NCBI RefSeq assembly: GCF_003628755.1 | Contig: NZ_CP029256.1 | Coordinates: forward strand, 2,189,585 to 2,253,584 | Reading direction: 5' to 3' | DNA length: 64,000 nt | From: Christensenella minuta | GTDB taxonomy: Bacteria; Bacillota; Clostridia; Christensenellales; Christensenellaceae | Shown: positions 33,340-42,800 of the stretch, piece by piece | Layout of the letters: each line of letters opens with the position of its first letter | Position numbering within the stretch: the first letter of the stretch is position 1 | Program-made: the position numbers and the translations under genes | The notes under the pieces: generated by a model | Database searches by the model: none | Seen by the model: only the letters and a program-made list of their open reading frames with translations | What the model was told of the DNA's origin: nothing

Positions 33340-33853
33340 CGAGCATCGGGCTCCATTTCCATTTGCGCAGCAAAACCAGCATGCCCGCAAAGATTCCCGC
33401 CGTGGCGAGGCTCACCTGCGTACCTTCCCCAAACCCGGAGGCTCCCGTGAGCGCGATCATCAAGATGGTGCACGCGGAAGCGGCGATCAGCCCGACCGAC
33501 GTAGCGCGCAGTCCGGCAAGCACATCCGTCACGCCTTGAATGCCGCTGTATCTGCGGAACAGGTAATAAAGGATCGTTGCCATCAGAACGCCCGAAATCA
33601 CGCAGCCAACCGTAGCCACCACCGCTCCGGGCAGGCCCGCGATGCGCGTGCCCACAAAGGTAGACGTATTGACCGCAATGGGGCCGGGCGTCATCTGCGA
33701 AATGGTCAGGATATCCGTCAGCTCTCCATATGTCAGCCAATGTTGCGTTTCCACGATATATTCCTGAATCAGCGGAATCGTAGCATAACCCCCGCCGAAG
33801 CTGAACAGCCCCACCTGGAGGAAGTTCCCAAAGAGGTTAAACAGCAGCTCCAT
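33284..33853 (-). CDS. Chromate transporter family protein (CHR domain), second subunit
   Basis: A 189-residue single CHR-domain membrane protein. The motif FSFGGGYATIPL near residue 17 and QMTPGPIAVNTSTFVG near 52 are diagnostic. Single-domain CHR proteins work in pairs with opposite topology; the partner is the upstream gene, which overlaps by 17 bases. The start at 33853 follows AGGAGG. Family members export chromate in resistant bacteria, but in anaerobes the substrate is unverified and may be another anion. Confidence 0.9.
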   Translation of the reverse strand: MELLFNLFGNFLQVGLFSFGGGYATIPLIQEYIVETQHWLTYGELTDILTISQMTPGPIAVNTSTFVGTRIAGLPGAVVATVGCVISGVLMATILYYLFRRYSGIQGVTDVLAGLRATSVGLIAASACTILMIALTGASGFGEGTQVSLATAGIFAGMLVLLRKWKWSPMLVMLVSGGAGLLLFGAFGL

Positions 33854-34415
33854 CGCGTTTCCTCCTTCTTGAGACAAGGCCCGCGGCAAGGGATACCGCC
33901 GCGCTTCCCACGATCACGAACACTACGTTGACCTGCAGGAAAAACACGAGTACAAACGATGCGGGCAGCAGAATGTTCAGCAGGCGGTTCTTCTCCCGGA
34001 AGACCGCGCGCCCCATGTCAAGCACCACATCCACAACCAGCGCACACACCCCCGCTTCCATGCCCCTGAGGACCGCGCGGACGATCTGGTTTTCACTGAA
34101 CGCGGCATAAAAAAACGAGATCGCCGTCAGGATGATAAGCGGAGGGATGACCGCGCCGACACAGCCGATCAGGACGCCCTTTTTGCCCGCCACGCGGTAA
34201 CCCGTGACCGCCGCGAGGTTGACCGCGATGGCCCCGGGGGAGGATTGTGCGCACGCTGCGAGATCCATCAATTCCTTTTCGTCGAACAGGCCTTTTTTCT
34301 GTACATAATATTTACGGATCATAGGGACGACGACATAGCCGCCCCCGAAGGTGAAGGCGCTGATAAATAAATTGATTCCAAACAGCCATAAAAGAGATAC
34401 TTTCTTTTGTTCCAT
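33837..34415 (-). CDS. Chromate transporter family protein (CHR domain), first subunit
   Basis: A 192-residue CHR-domain protein. It has FTFGGGYVVVPM near residue 22 and AQSSPGAIAVNLAAVTGYR near 56. These differ from the partner subunit, as expected for antiparallel pairs. On the minus strand a TATAAT at 34427-34422 ends 6 bases ahead of the ATG, which puts transcription start at the start codon; AGAGG is also present but too close for an ordinary ribosome binding site. The gene is divergent from a LysR regulator, with inverted repeats between. Confidence 0.9.
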   Translation of the reverse strand: MEQKKVSLLWLFGINLFISAFTFGGGYVVVPMIRKYYVQKKGLFDEKELMDLAACAQSSPGAIAVNLAAVTGYRVAGKKGVLIGCVGAVIPPLIILTAISFFYAAFSENQIVRAVLRGMEAGVCALVVDVVLDMGRAVFREKNRLLNILLPASFVLVFFLQVNVVFVIVGSAAVSLAAGLVSRRRKRDGAAV

Positions 34416-34425
34416 ACCTCTATTA

Positions 34426-34444
34426 TATGGATTGCATCTCCATA
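34426..34444. promoter_or_regulatory. Inverted repeat at the chromate transporter promoter
   Basis: TATGGA-N7-TCCATA overlaps the upstream edge of the minus-strand TATAAT. It is a candidate LysR contact site. Confidence 0.45.
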
Positions 34445-34472
34445 AATAAAATGCTATTATTTTATTTATTTC

Positions 34473-34488
34473 ATTACTATATAGTAAT
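34473..34488. promoter_or_regulatory. Palindromic LysR-type box
   Basis: ATTACTATATAGTAAT is a perfect 16-bp palindrome 15 bases before the LysR ATG. It contains a T-N11-A pattern as in LysR recognition sites. Confidence 0.6.
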
Positions 34489-34503
34489 ATATTTGGAGGA
34501 GCT

Positions 34504-35385
34504 ATGAACCTGCGGCAGCTTTCTATTTTCTGCGCCGTGTGCGAGGAAATGAGTTTTACCCGGGCCGCGAAGCGGCTGTATATGACCCAGCCCGCGGTAT
34601 CACATGTGATCGCCGGGCTTGAACGGGAAACCGGATGCGTGTTGTTTGACCGTATTTCCCGCGGCATCCATCTCACGGGTGCGGGCCGGGCGTTTTATGA
34701 AAAGGCCGCGCGCATCGTGGAGCTTATGGGCGACCTTGAGCGCAGCCCGGGAGAGCTCGATTTCGCGTCTCCGCTGCGCATCGGCTCGAGCATCACCATT
34801 GCCAACGTATTTTTGCCGGATATCCTGCATGCTTTTTCCGCATCCTTCGCCACGCCCGTCTCCGTCGGCGTGGATACCGCCCGCCATAATACGGAGAGGC
34901 TGCTCGCCAATGAGATCGATGCCGCGCTGATTGAAGGCGCGGTGACGGACAGCCGCCTCGTCGCGCGGCCGTTTTCCTCTTTCACCATTGCCGCCGTATG
35001 CGCGCCCTCCTATCCGGGGCCGCGTTCCGTTTCTCCCACTGCCCTCATGCGCGAAACTTTGCTGCTGCGGGAAAAGGGCAGCTCTGTGCGCGAGCTGTTC
35101 GACAGCGCGATGATGCTGCACGGCCTCGTTGCGAAACCCGCGTGGACGAGCGTGGATTCACAGGCGCTCGTTGCCGCGGCCAAAAGCGGCCTTGGCGTCA
35201 GTATCCTTCCCGAAGTGCTCATCGAAAGAGAGCTTGCGGCAGGCGAGCTTAAGCGCGTCCATATCCGCGGGATGCAGCTCAAAAATATAAATTACACCGT
35301 TTACCATAAAGATAAATACCTTTCACCGCCCCTCGCCGGATTCCTTGAGATCGCCGGAAGAAGCAAAGGCGGCGCCCGCAGGTAA
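34504..35385 (+). CDS. LysR family transcriptional regulator
   Basis: A 293-residue LysR-type regulator. The winged helix-turn-helix spans residues 1-60 (MNLRQLSIFCAVCEEMSFTR and AVSHVIAGLERETG). The effector domain follows from about residue 90. GGAGG lies before the ATG. It is divergent from the chromate-transporter pair and is the obvious candidate regulator. The upstream palindrome suggests autoregulation. A terminator follows. Confidence 0.93.
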   Translation: MNLRQLSIFCAVCEEMSFTRAAKRLYMTQPAVSHVIAGLERETGCVLFDRISRGIHLTGAGRAFYEKAARIVELMGDLERSPGELDFASPLRIGSSITIANVFLPDILHAFSASFATPVSVGVDTARHNTERLLANEIDAALIEGAVTDSRLVARPFSSFTIAAVCAPSYPGPRSVSPTALMRETLLLREKGSSVRELFDSAMMLHGLVAKPAWTSVDSQALVAAAKSGLGVSILPEVLIERELAAGELKRVHIRGMQLKNINYTVYHKDKYLSPPLAGFLEIAGRSKGGARR

Positions 35386-35433
35386 ATTGTATGCGTATGC
35401 ATCCTATCCTCTCTTTTCCACCGCTTACCCGGT

Positions 35434-35476
35434 AAAAAAAGCGCCTCGCCGAAAATAGATAGACGGCGCTTTTTTT
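35434..35476. terminator. Terminator after lysR
   Basis: AAAAAAAGCGCC (35434-35445) pairs with GGCGCTTTTTTT (35465-35476), 12 bp, around a 19-nt loop. Confidence 0.75.
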
Positions 35477-35511
35477 GCGCCCTATACTGGGGGGAAAGGA
35501 GAGTGATACCT

Positions 35512-36375
35512 ATGCTGGCCATCGACAGGTTGCAGGTGCGGTACGGAAAACAGACCGCCCTCCTTGTAGAGCGCCCGCTTGTGATCGGCGCGGGCGACCG
35601 GATCGGCGTCATCGGCTCGAACGGCGCGGGAAAAACTACGCTTTTAAAAGCGGTGCTCGGCCTCGTGCCATACCATGGCCGCATCCGCACGAGGCTGCGT
35701 CCGGAAGACATTTCCGTGCATATGCAGCAAAATAGTTATGTCGGCACGGTGCCTGTGAAACATATTATGTCGGCCATCCTCAATACCGATGTAAAAACAG
35801 ATAAAAAATTACGCGGCCTGGTTGATTTTTTTGAATTCCAGGGCTGCATGAGCAAAAAATATACGGCGCTGTCCGGCGGGCAGAAGCAGCGCCTGACCAT
35901 TATTTTAGTGCTGTATCAGGACGCGCCCCTGACTTTTTTTGATGAAGTGACCTCTGGCCTCGATTTTGAGACGCGGCAGAAGCTGATGGAAAAAATGCGC
36001 GCATGGTACGCCGGAAAGGAAAACGCCCTTGTGGTCGTTTCACATTATTACGACGAGCTGGAACGCCTTGCAGACAAGCTGCTGATTTTAAACCGCGGGC
36101 ATGTGGCGGCGTTCGGCAGAACGGAGGAGCTGTTCCGCCGCTACTGCGGGCGGGCCGTCGTCACCATTCCCGCAAACGGGAAAAACCGCGCGCTGGCCGC
36201 ACGCCTGAAAACGATCGCCGCGCCCGGACACCTGCTCGCTTTCCCCTGTACGGACGAAGCGGAGGAGTCACGGCTCACGTCGCTCTTCATCAGGGAAAAT
36301 ATCGACTACCGGCGAAGCGGCACGGATATCGAGATTCTCTGTAGCAACGTACTTTCAGGAGGTGGACCGTTATGA
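35512..36375 (+). CDS. ABC exporter ATPase
   Basis: A 287-residue ATP-binding subunit. Walker A is GSNGAGKT near residue 35, the signature is LSGGQKQR and Walker B is LTFFDEVTSGLD. A C-terminal extension of about 80 residues follows the ATPase core, as in drug or lipid exporter ATPases. The ATG at 35512 is preferred to a GTG at 35503 because AAGGAG is better spaced. It overlaps the permease start by 4 bases. A TATACT -10 at 35483 is plausible. The substrate is unknown. Confidence 0.9.
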   Translation: MLAIDRLQVRYGKQTALLVERPLVIGAGDRIGVIGSNGAGKTTLLKAVLGLVPYHGRIRTRLRPEDISVHMQQNSYVGTVPVKHIMSAILNTDVKTDKKLRGLVDFFEFQGCMSKKYTALSGGQKQRLTIILVLYQDAPLTFFDEVTSGLDFETRQKLMEKMRAWYAGKENALVVVSHYYDELERLADKLLILNRGHVAAFGRTEELFRRYCGRAVVTIPANGKNRALAARLKTIAAPGHLLAFPCTDEAEESRLTSLFIRENIDYRRSGTDIEILCSNVLSGGGPL

Positions 36376-37154
36376 AGAGATTGACCCTGCGGTTTGTGGG
36401 CTATGAGCTGCGCAATGCGGCGGGAAACTGGTTTTCCGTCTTCTTCGGGGTGGCGTTTCCCATCCTGATGTCGCTGCTCATCTCAAAGGCGTTTGCGGGC
36501 GAAATGCCCGTGGAGGCCGTCCCCTCTTTTGAAACGGGCGTCTTTATTTCCATGAGCCTGATCGTGCCTATGGCAACGCTTTTGATCGGTTATGCCGCAA
36601 ACTATTCGCAGGAGCTTGAAAAGGAGGTTCCCCTGCGGCTGCGGCTGTTCGGCTGCCCTGAGGGCATTCTGCTCGGAGCCAAGATGCTCGCAAACCTCAT
36701 TTTCATGACGGCCGCGCTTGCCATTTATACGGCTGCCGATCTCCTGCTCCTGCGCATCGAGCCGCCCGCCGCGGAAAGCGTCCTTTTGCTGGTCTCTTCC
36801 ATCTACCTGCTCGCGTTGATCCTGTTTATGCTGGCGCACGGCATTGCCACGCTGTTTGGCAAATTCGGCCCGGCCTACGCCGTCACTATGACACTGTATT
36901 TCGGCTTCATGATCGTTTGCGGCCTGATGGGCGTACCGGTGGAACGCCTGCCTGCGGGCGTGCAGTCCGCTGCCAGCGCGCTCCCGATGACCTATATCGG
37001 CAATGACTTCGCCGGGTTCTGGCAAGGCGGTTCCTACGATTTCGGTCCGCTCATCCTGTCCTTTGTAATACTTGGCTCAATCTCCTTCGCCGTGCTCCTC
37101 CTTGGGCTGTGGAAACGGCGCAGGAGGGGATTCCCCCGGAATATCCCCCGGTGA
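36372..37154 (+). CDS. ABC-2 type exporter permease
   Basis: A 260-residue permease with six predicted transmembrane helices, the ABC-2 pattern of multidrug and polysaccharide or bacteriocin-resistance exporters. The first helix follows a short basic N-terminus (RFVGYELRNAAGNWFSVFFG). The ATG overlaps the ATPase stop (ATGA), and AGGAGG lies 8 bases upstream. The two genes form an exporter, presumably as a dimer of each subunit. A strong terminator follows. Confidence 0.9.
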   Translation: MKRLTLRFVGYELRNAAGNWFSVFFGVAFPILMSLLISKAFAGEMPVEAVPSFETGVFISMSLIVPMATLLIGYAANYSQELEKEVPLRLRLFGCPEGILLGAKMLANLIFMTAALAIYTAADLLLLRIEPPAAESVLLLVSSIYLLALILFMLAHGIATLFGKFGPAYAVTMTLYFGFMIVCGLMGVPVERLPAGVQSAASALPMTYIGNDFAGFWQGGSYDFGPLILSFVILGSISFAVLLLGLWKRRRRGFPRNIPR

Positions 37155-37155
37155 T

Positions 37156-37197
37156 AAAAGAAACTGTCCCGCAAGGCCATGCGGACAGCTTCTTTTC
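37156..37197. terminator. Bidirectional terminator after the ABC exporter
   Basis: AAAAGAA-CTGTCC pairs with GGACAG-TTCTTTT with single-base interruptions, between the converging permease and MerR genes. Confidence 0.75.
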
Positions 37198-37225
37198 GTT
37201 CACAGAATAAACTATGCGCGCAGCC

Positions 37226-37642
37226 TCAGCAGGCCTTCCGCGTTTTTTTTGCCCATTTTCCCGGATTTGTGTCGTCCGGGATGCTGCGGCTCGCAACCGC
37301 CGCATAATGCTCCGCCTTCTTCTCGAGGTAGCGGAGCCGCTGCTCTGCCTCTCGGAGCTGTATCTCTGCAGCGGCCTTTTGCTCGAGGATAATCTTCTGC
37401 CGCCGCTCGATGGTCGCGTCCCCTTCAAGGCACAGGTCCACATATTCCTTAATGGAATCGATGGGCATCCCGCACGCTTTCAGGCACTTTACGCCCGTAA
37501 ACCAATTGAGCGCCTCTTCGTCGAACGACCGGTTATTATTTTTGTCGCGTTTTACACAGGGAATCAGCCCCCGGTCCGTATAATACCGCACAGTGTGCTC
37601 GGACAGCCCGGCCAGTGCGGCGATCTCTTTTACCGTATACAA
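37226..37642 (-). CDS. MerR family transcriptional regulator
   Basis: A 138-residue MerR-type regulator. The N-terminal winged helix is MYTVKEIAALAGLSEHTVRY, followed by YYTDRGLIPCVKRDKNNNR and a coiled-coil dimerisation helix (residues 80-118). No conserved metal-binding Cys is present at the C-terminus, and the family member resembles AdhR/NmlR-type sensors of aldehydes or electrophiles. It is divergent from an aldo/keto reductase gene whose promoter has a 19-bp spacer with a dyad, the hallmark of MerR activation. Confidence 0.92.
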   Translation of the reverse strand: MYTVKEIAALAGLSEHTVRYYTDRGLIPCVKRDKNNNRSFDEEALNWFTGVKCLKACGMPIDSIKEYVDLCLEGDATIERRQKIILEQKAAAEIQLREAEQRLRYLEKKAEHYAAVASRSIPDDTNPGKWAKKTRKAC

Positions 37643-37669
37643 AAATGTCTCCTCCTTTTAAAAAAGCCC

Positions 37670-37700
37670 TTGACTTCGAGTAACTCTAAGGTGTTACCCT
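37670..37700 (+). promoter_or_regulatory. MerR-type promoter of the aldo/keto reductase gene
   Basis: TTGACT (37670-37675) and TACCCT (37695-37700) are separated by a 19-bp spacer that carries the dyad CTTCGAGT-A-ACTCTAAG (37674-37690, one mismatch). This architecture needs MerR-type DNA untwisting. Confidence 0.85.
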
Positions 37701-37702
37701 GA

Positions 37703-38614
<912 letters not shown>

Positions 38615-38644
38615 CCGCCGCCCGCTGCGGAAAGGAAGGCAGAA

Positions 38645-38687
38645 AAAAAGCAGGCACCCTGCGTTTTTCGCATGGTACCTGCTTTTT
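38645..38687. terminator. Bidirectional terminator
   Basis: AAAAAGCAGG(C)ACC pairs with GGTACCTGCTTTTT with one mismatch, and a small inner stem (GCG-TTTTT-CGC) fills the loop. It separates the converging reductase and aquaporin genes. Confidence 0.8.
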
Positions 38688-38696
38688 GTTTCTTCT

Positions 38697-39398
38697 TTAT
38701 GCAAGCTGTTCCTTCTTGCTTTTTATGAGGAACACCCACACGAGCGCCGCAAGCGCCGCGCCGACAAGCGGGGCCGCGATGAACAGCCAGACCTGCTCCA
38801 GCGCCTGCCCGCCCATAAAGATCGCCGGGGCAAGGCTCCGCGCCGGGTTTACGGACGTACCCGTCAGCGGGATGCCCATGATGTGCACAAATGCCAGCGT
38901 AAGGCCGATCACAACGCCCGCGACTGAACCCATCTTTTCCGAGGCAGTCACCCCCATGGCCGTCAGCACGAACACAAACGTCAGGATCACTTCCACGAGG
39001 AACGCGCCGCCCATGGAAAGACCGACCGACGACGCTTCCCCGAAGCCGTTCTGTCCAAGGCCCGTCGCCGCGATACCGCCGAGGTCAGCGTTGTTTACGA
39101 TGGCCATCAGCACTGCGCTTGCAGCGATTGCGCCAAGCACCTGCCCGATTACATAGCCCACGAAATCCTTGCCGCTCATGCGCTTGGAAATCAGCATCGC
39201 AAAGGATACCGCCGGGTTGATGTGGCAGCCCGAAACGTTCCCGATGCAATATGCCATCGCAACGATGGAAAGACCGAACGCAAGCGCGATGCCCACGATC
39301 CCGGTCACGCCGCCGATGCCGCCCGAAAGCGCCGCCGTACCGCAGCCGAATAATACCAGCACAAACGTACCGATAAATTCCGCAACATACTTCTTCAT
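38697..39398 (-). CDS. Aquaporin / MIP family channel
   Basis: A 233-residue six-helix channel. Both NPA motifs are present: NPA at residues 61-63 (HINPAVSF) and at 184-186 (SVNPARSLAP). His172 near the second motif suggests a water-selective (AqpZ-like) rather than glycerol channel. GGAGG precedes the ATG, and a minus-strand TATAAT at 39426-39421 lies just ahead. It is followed by a terminator. Confidence 0.94.
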   Translation of the reverse strand: MKKYVAEFIGTFVLVLFGCGTAALSGGIGGVTGIVGIALAFGLSIVAMAYCIGNVSGCHINPAVSFAMLISKRMSGKDFVGYVIGQVLGAIAASAVLMAIVNNADLGGIAATGLGQNGFGEASSVGLSMGGAFLVEVILTFVFVLTAMGVTASEKMGSVAGVVIGLTLAFVHIMGIPLTGTSVNPARSLAPAIFMGGQALEQVWLFIAAPLVGAALAALVWVFLIKSKKEQLA

Positions 39399-39452
39399 AA
39401 ATAATACCTCCGATTAATTGATTATATGAATGAATGTAATTAGGAAGCTTTT

Positions 39453-39725
39453 TTACCTGACCGCATCCTTAAGCAGCTTCCCCGCCTTGAATGCGGGAAG
39501 CTTTACCTCCGGCATACGGATTGTTTCCCCAGTCCTCGGATTCTTGCCGTTGCGCGCCGCGCGGCTCCTTACCTCGAATGCGCCAAACCCCATCAGCTGC
39601 ACTTTTCCGTCTGCGGCAAGCGTTTCCCTGATCTCTTCAAGGATCGCGTCCGTCACGGTTTCGACATCCCTTTTCATAATTCCCGTTTTTTCCGCCACTT
39701 TACCCACCAGTTCTTTTTTGTTCAT
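39453..39725 (-). CDS. hup: HU family DNA-binding protein
   Basis: A 90-residue HU protein starting at 39725 (MNKKELVGKVAEKTG), with the conserved GFGAFEVRSRAARNGKNP arm region. HU bends DNA and compacts the nucleoid. Longer in-frame starts run into the leader. AGGGGAAG precedes the ATG. Its promoter (39820-39848) has an upstream element shared with the adhesin promoter. Confidence 0.96.
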   Translation of the reverse strand: MNKKELVGKVAEKTGIMKRDVETVTDAILEEIRETLAADGKVQLMGFGAFEVRSRAARNGKNPRTGETIRMPEVKLPAFKAGKLLKDAVR

Positions 39726-39819
39726 CTGTTCTTCCCCTTTCAATAGACAACGGAAACCCTGCCTTCGCGCTTTGCAAAAGCTCCCGTTTGTATACATTGG
39801 TTACTGCTTTATGAGTATT

Positions 39820-39848
39820 ATTTTAGGTTCATGAAAAGCAAAAGTCAA
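39820..39848 (-). promoter_or_regulatory. Promoter of hup
   Basis: On the minus strand TTGACT (39848-39843), a 17-bp spacer and TAAAAT (39825-39820). The leader is about 88 nt long. Confidence 0.75.
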
Positions 39849-39865
39849 TATACACTGGTAGCTTT
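39845..39865. repeat. Shared promoter element, copy at hup
   Basis: This 21-bp sequence (TCAATATACACTGGTAGCTTT) is identical at 19 of 21 positions to 44246-44266 at the adhesin promoter. In both places it begins at the -35 element of the minus-strand promoter. A third, weaker version lies at 39791-39805. Confidence 0.6.
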
Positions 39866-42800
39866 CATGAAAATCTTTTTCCTTTCCGCAGGGAGTGCAG
39901 CGCCCATCCTGCCGCGCTTGCAGACAGGGCCGCGAGCAGCGGCAGCGGAGTGGCCTCCGCGTCCCCCGTTTGTGGGGCGCGGGTATTTTTTCCGGCCTCC
40001 CGGATCCCTTCCCCGCCCCGCGGCGGCGCTTGCCCGGGGTCTTCCGCCGTTCCTCCGTTTTGGCCGGGCTGCCTGTTGTTGATAACCAGAACCGACTGGA
40101 GCGCACCATCCGTCTTTACGGAAAAAGAAATCGGCTGCGCCGCCTCATAGCCTGCGGGCGGCGAAAGCTCACGTACCGTGTAGGAAGCGCCCGCCTCCAG
40201 CCTGCCGGTAAAAGTTTTTGCCTCCGTCCCGCTCACCCATGTTTCCACAACGTTGCCCCGCGCATCCTCGAGCGAAAGCCGCGCGCCCGGAAGGAGCTGC
40301 CCTGTTTCATCTGTTTTGAGGACTTCCACCTTTGTGGGATCGTTCAGCACCGTGCCAACGGCCGATATTCCCGAAGCACTGTCGAAGGAGGCGCTTCCAG
40401 CGGGGTTCACCGTGATTGCATACCGCCTTCCGATATCCGCGAGATACCCCGCCGCCGCGTGTGTTTCGCACAGAAAATATTCGTCCCACGGCAATCCGTC
40501 AAGGATCAATCTGCCGTCTTCTCCCGTGTAAAGGCCGGTTCCATCCACGCCGCATCCCACATAGGTATAGACGCCGGCAGAACCGGAAAACTCAACGGGA
40601 ACGCCGTCCGGCACAGCGCCGTCCATCGTGCGGTAAAGCGCGAATACCGTCCCGCCGATACCTGCGGAAGGATCCTCTTTGCTCGCCTTGCGTATCTGCA
40701 CCGTGGCCGCCGTGCGGCGTTCGGGTACGGGCTGGGAAGCCACGCGGGACGGATCGTAGGTGTCCGCCGAGGTGGTGAACGTATAGACCTCCGGATCGCA
40801 TACGTAGCCGTCCGGCGCCGTAATTTCACGGATATCATAGGCCGTATTCTGTTCGAGACCCCAGAACATGATCTTGCCTTCCGAATCCGTGATCCCGGTC
40901 TTAAGCGGTACGCCGCCTGCTCCTCCCCGGGGGAACAGGCCGTAAACCGCACCCGGCACGGGTACGGCTTCCCCTGCGTCGGCGTCATATTTATAAATCT
41001 GGTGCGCGGCCTTCCATGTCAGATTCGCCCACGCGTTCTCGCCGGCCATTTGCAGAGCATAGTCTTCCGCGAGGGGCGAACCTCCGGAAAGAAGCGCCGC
41101 GTCGTTTTTCACATTCATATCCGTGAGCGTCCCGGTGATGTTCGTCCGGTAGCGGAGCGTATACGCCCTGCCGTCCTGCGGCGGGGTCACCTTCATGGTG
41201 GACGAGCCGTCCGCATGCGCCGCGACGTCCACTCGGTAGCCTGTCTTCGGGACCTTCGCGCCTGTTCCCGTCACCGTACCCCCGGTATGTGCGCTTACGT
41301 AAAGTTCGACCGAATCGTAATCAAATTCCATCCCTGCCAGCACCGTATCCTCTACCGCGCAATAGCCGAGCGCGGCCCCGTTGGGGTTGAAGCGGACTTC
41401 CCACAATATGTTCGCGGGAATGCCGTCCCCGTCGTACCCGAGGCTTTTTTTATCGATCAGCTTGTTTGCAAACGCATCCTGCGCCGCGGGCTGCGCGGCC
41501 GATACAGAAAATGTCTTTTGCGGGCAGGTAAACTCGTCCGCCGCCGCCGTCGCGGTATTCCCGGTAATAATTTTCACGTTGCGGGCCAGGAACGCATCCT
41601 TGTTTTTCAGCTCCATATAAATATGGATACGGTATTTTTTTTGCAGCTCGCCGAGCGGCACATGCAGCAGGCCGTTTTCAAAGGTTGTTTTCCCTTCGCC
41701 GATTCCGTAGCCCTGCATGCTGTCGATTCCGTCCGTAACGTTCTCCACGCGGAATTTTTCGGCTGCGAACTCCCAGTCCGGCATGGGGAATTCATCCGTG
41801 ATATCGTTTCCGGCCAGGTCGTTAATGCGCGTGGCCTCATTATATCCGGCCAGGTCGTCGCTCACGGTCACGCCGCCGAGGTTCGTCCCGTCGCCGTTTA
41901 CGGTCACTGCATAGTGCATGTATCCCCTGTTTTCTCCGTCGTCAAACTCATAAGCCGCGGTTTTCGCAAGAATGTGGTTGGCGATCCATTTGTCTGCCGT
42001 ATCCGTTGCGCCGTAGGAGGTTTCCCCCGCCGTAACGGAAAGGCTTGCGCTGTTGCTGTATTTATGCGCGATCCCATTTTCGGAAAAATAATTCAGGGCG
42101 CGCGTGCGGTATTCGATTGTAATATTGTCGATATAGTCTTCGGCCGTATCTTCCGCGGCCCCAAAGGTGAAGGTAATTTCTTTTCCGTTCACGCCCAATA
42201 TGCCTTTGACTTCTTCGGGCGTAAGCTCCTGCGCGCCTTCGGGCCGCGCGGCATTGCGGATTACGGCGCTTCCTTCCACAAATTCCTGGTCGTCCGGGAT
42301 TCTGTCCGCAACAACGGCCTGGTCGTAACGCTCCATCCGCGCGGAGGGTTTGATGCTCCAGCGAAGCTCACCGGCGGCATAATCGAACGCACCCGCGGTC
42401 TTTGCCACATGGACCGTATTGAATGCGGAGGAGACCGGGCCGACCCTTCCCTGCACCACATAGGGTTCGTCTCCGTCCCCAAAGGGCAGCCGCCCTTCCA
42501 GCGACGCGCTGTTTTCAAGCGTGGGAGATGCGCCGGTACCCACCCCGTTTTCTACCAGCGTCTCAAAGTGAAGGGTATATTTTCCGTTGATATCGCCCAG
42601 ATAAACCACAAAGTGATTGTCGCTGTCAAGCGTAGCATAGGGCGTGCCCGGCAGCGGCGTGGGATTTACGGGAAGCTTTATTGCTTTCCCGCTGCCTATC
42701 TTTAACGTGGGCGACGCCTCGTCCAGTTTAAGGTCGGCGGAAAGCGTATCCCGTATGACTGCCCCGAGGATGGTATTCGGGGTGGGATTATCGTTCACTG

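Noticed and set aside
39895-42705. A 936-codon plus-strand open frame inside the surface adhesin
   Set aside because: Shadow of the GC-rich adhesin gene; no recognisable domain or ribosome site.
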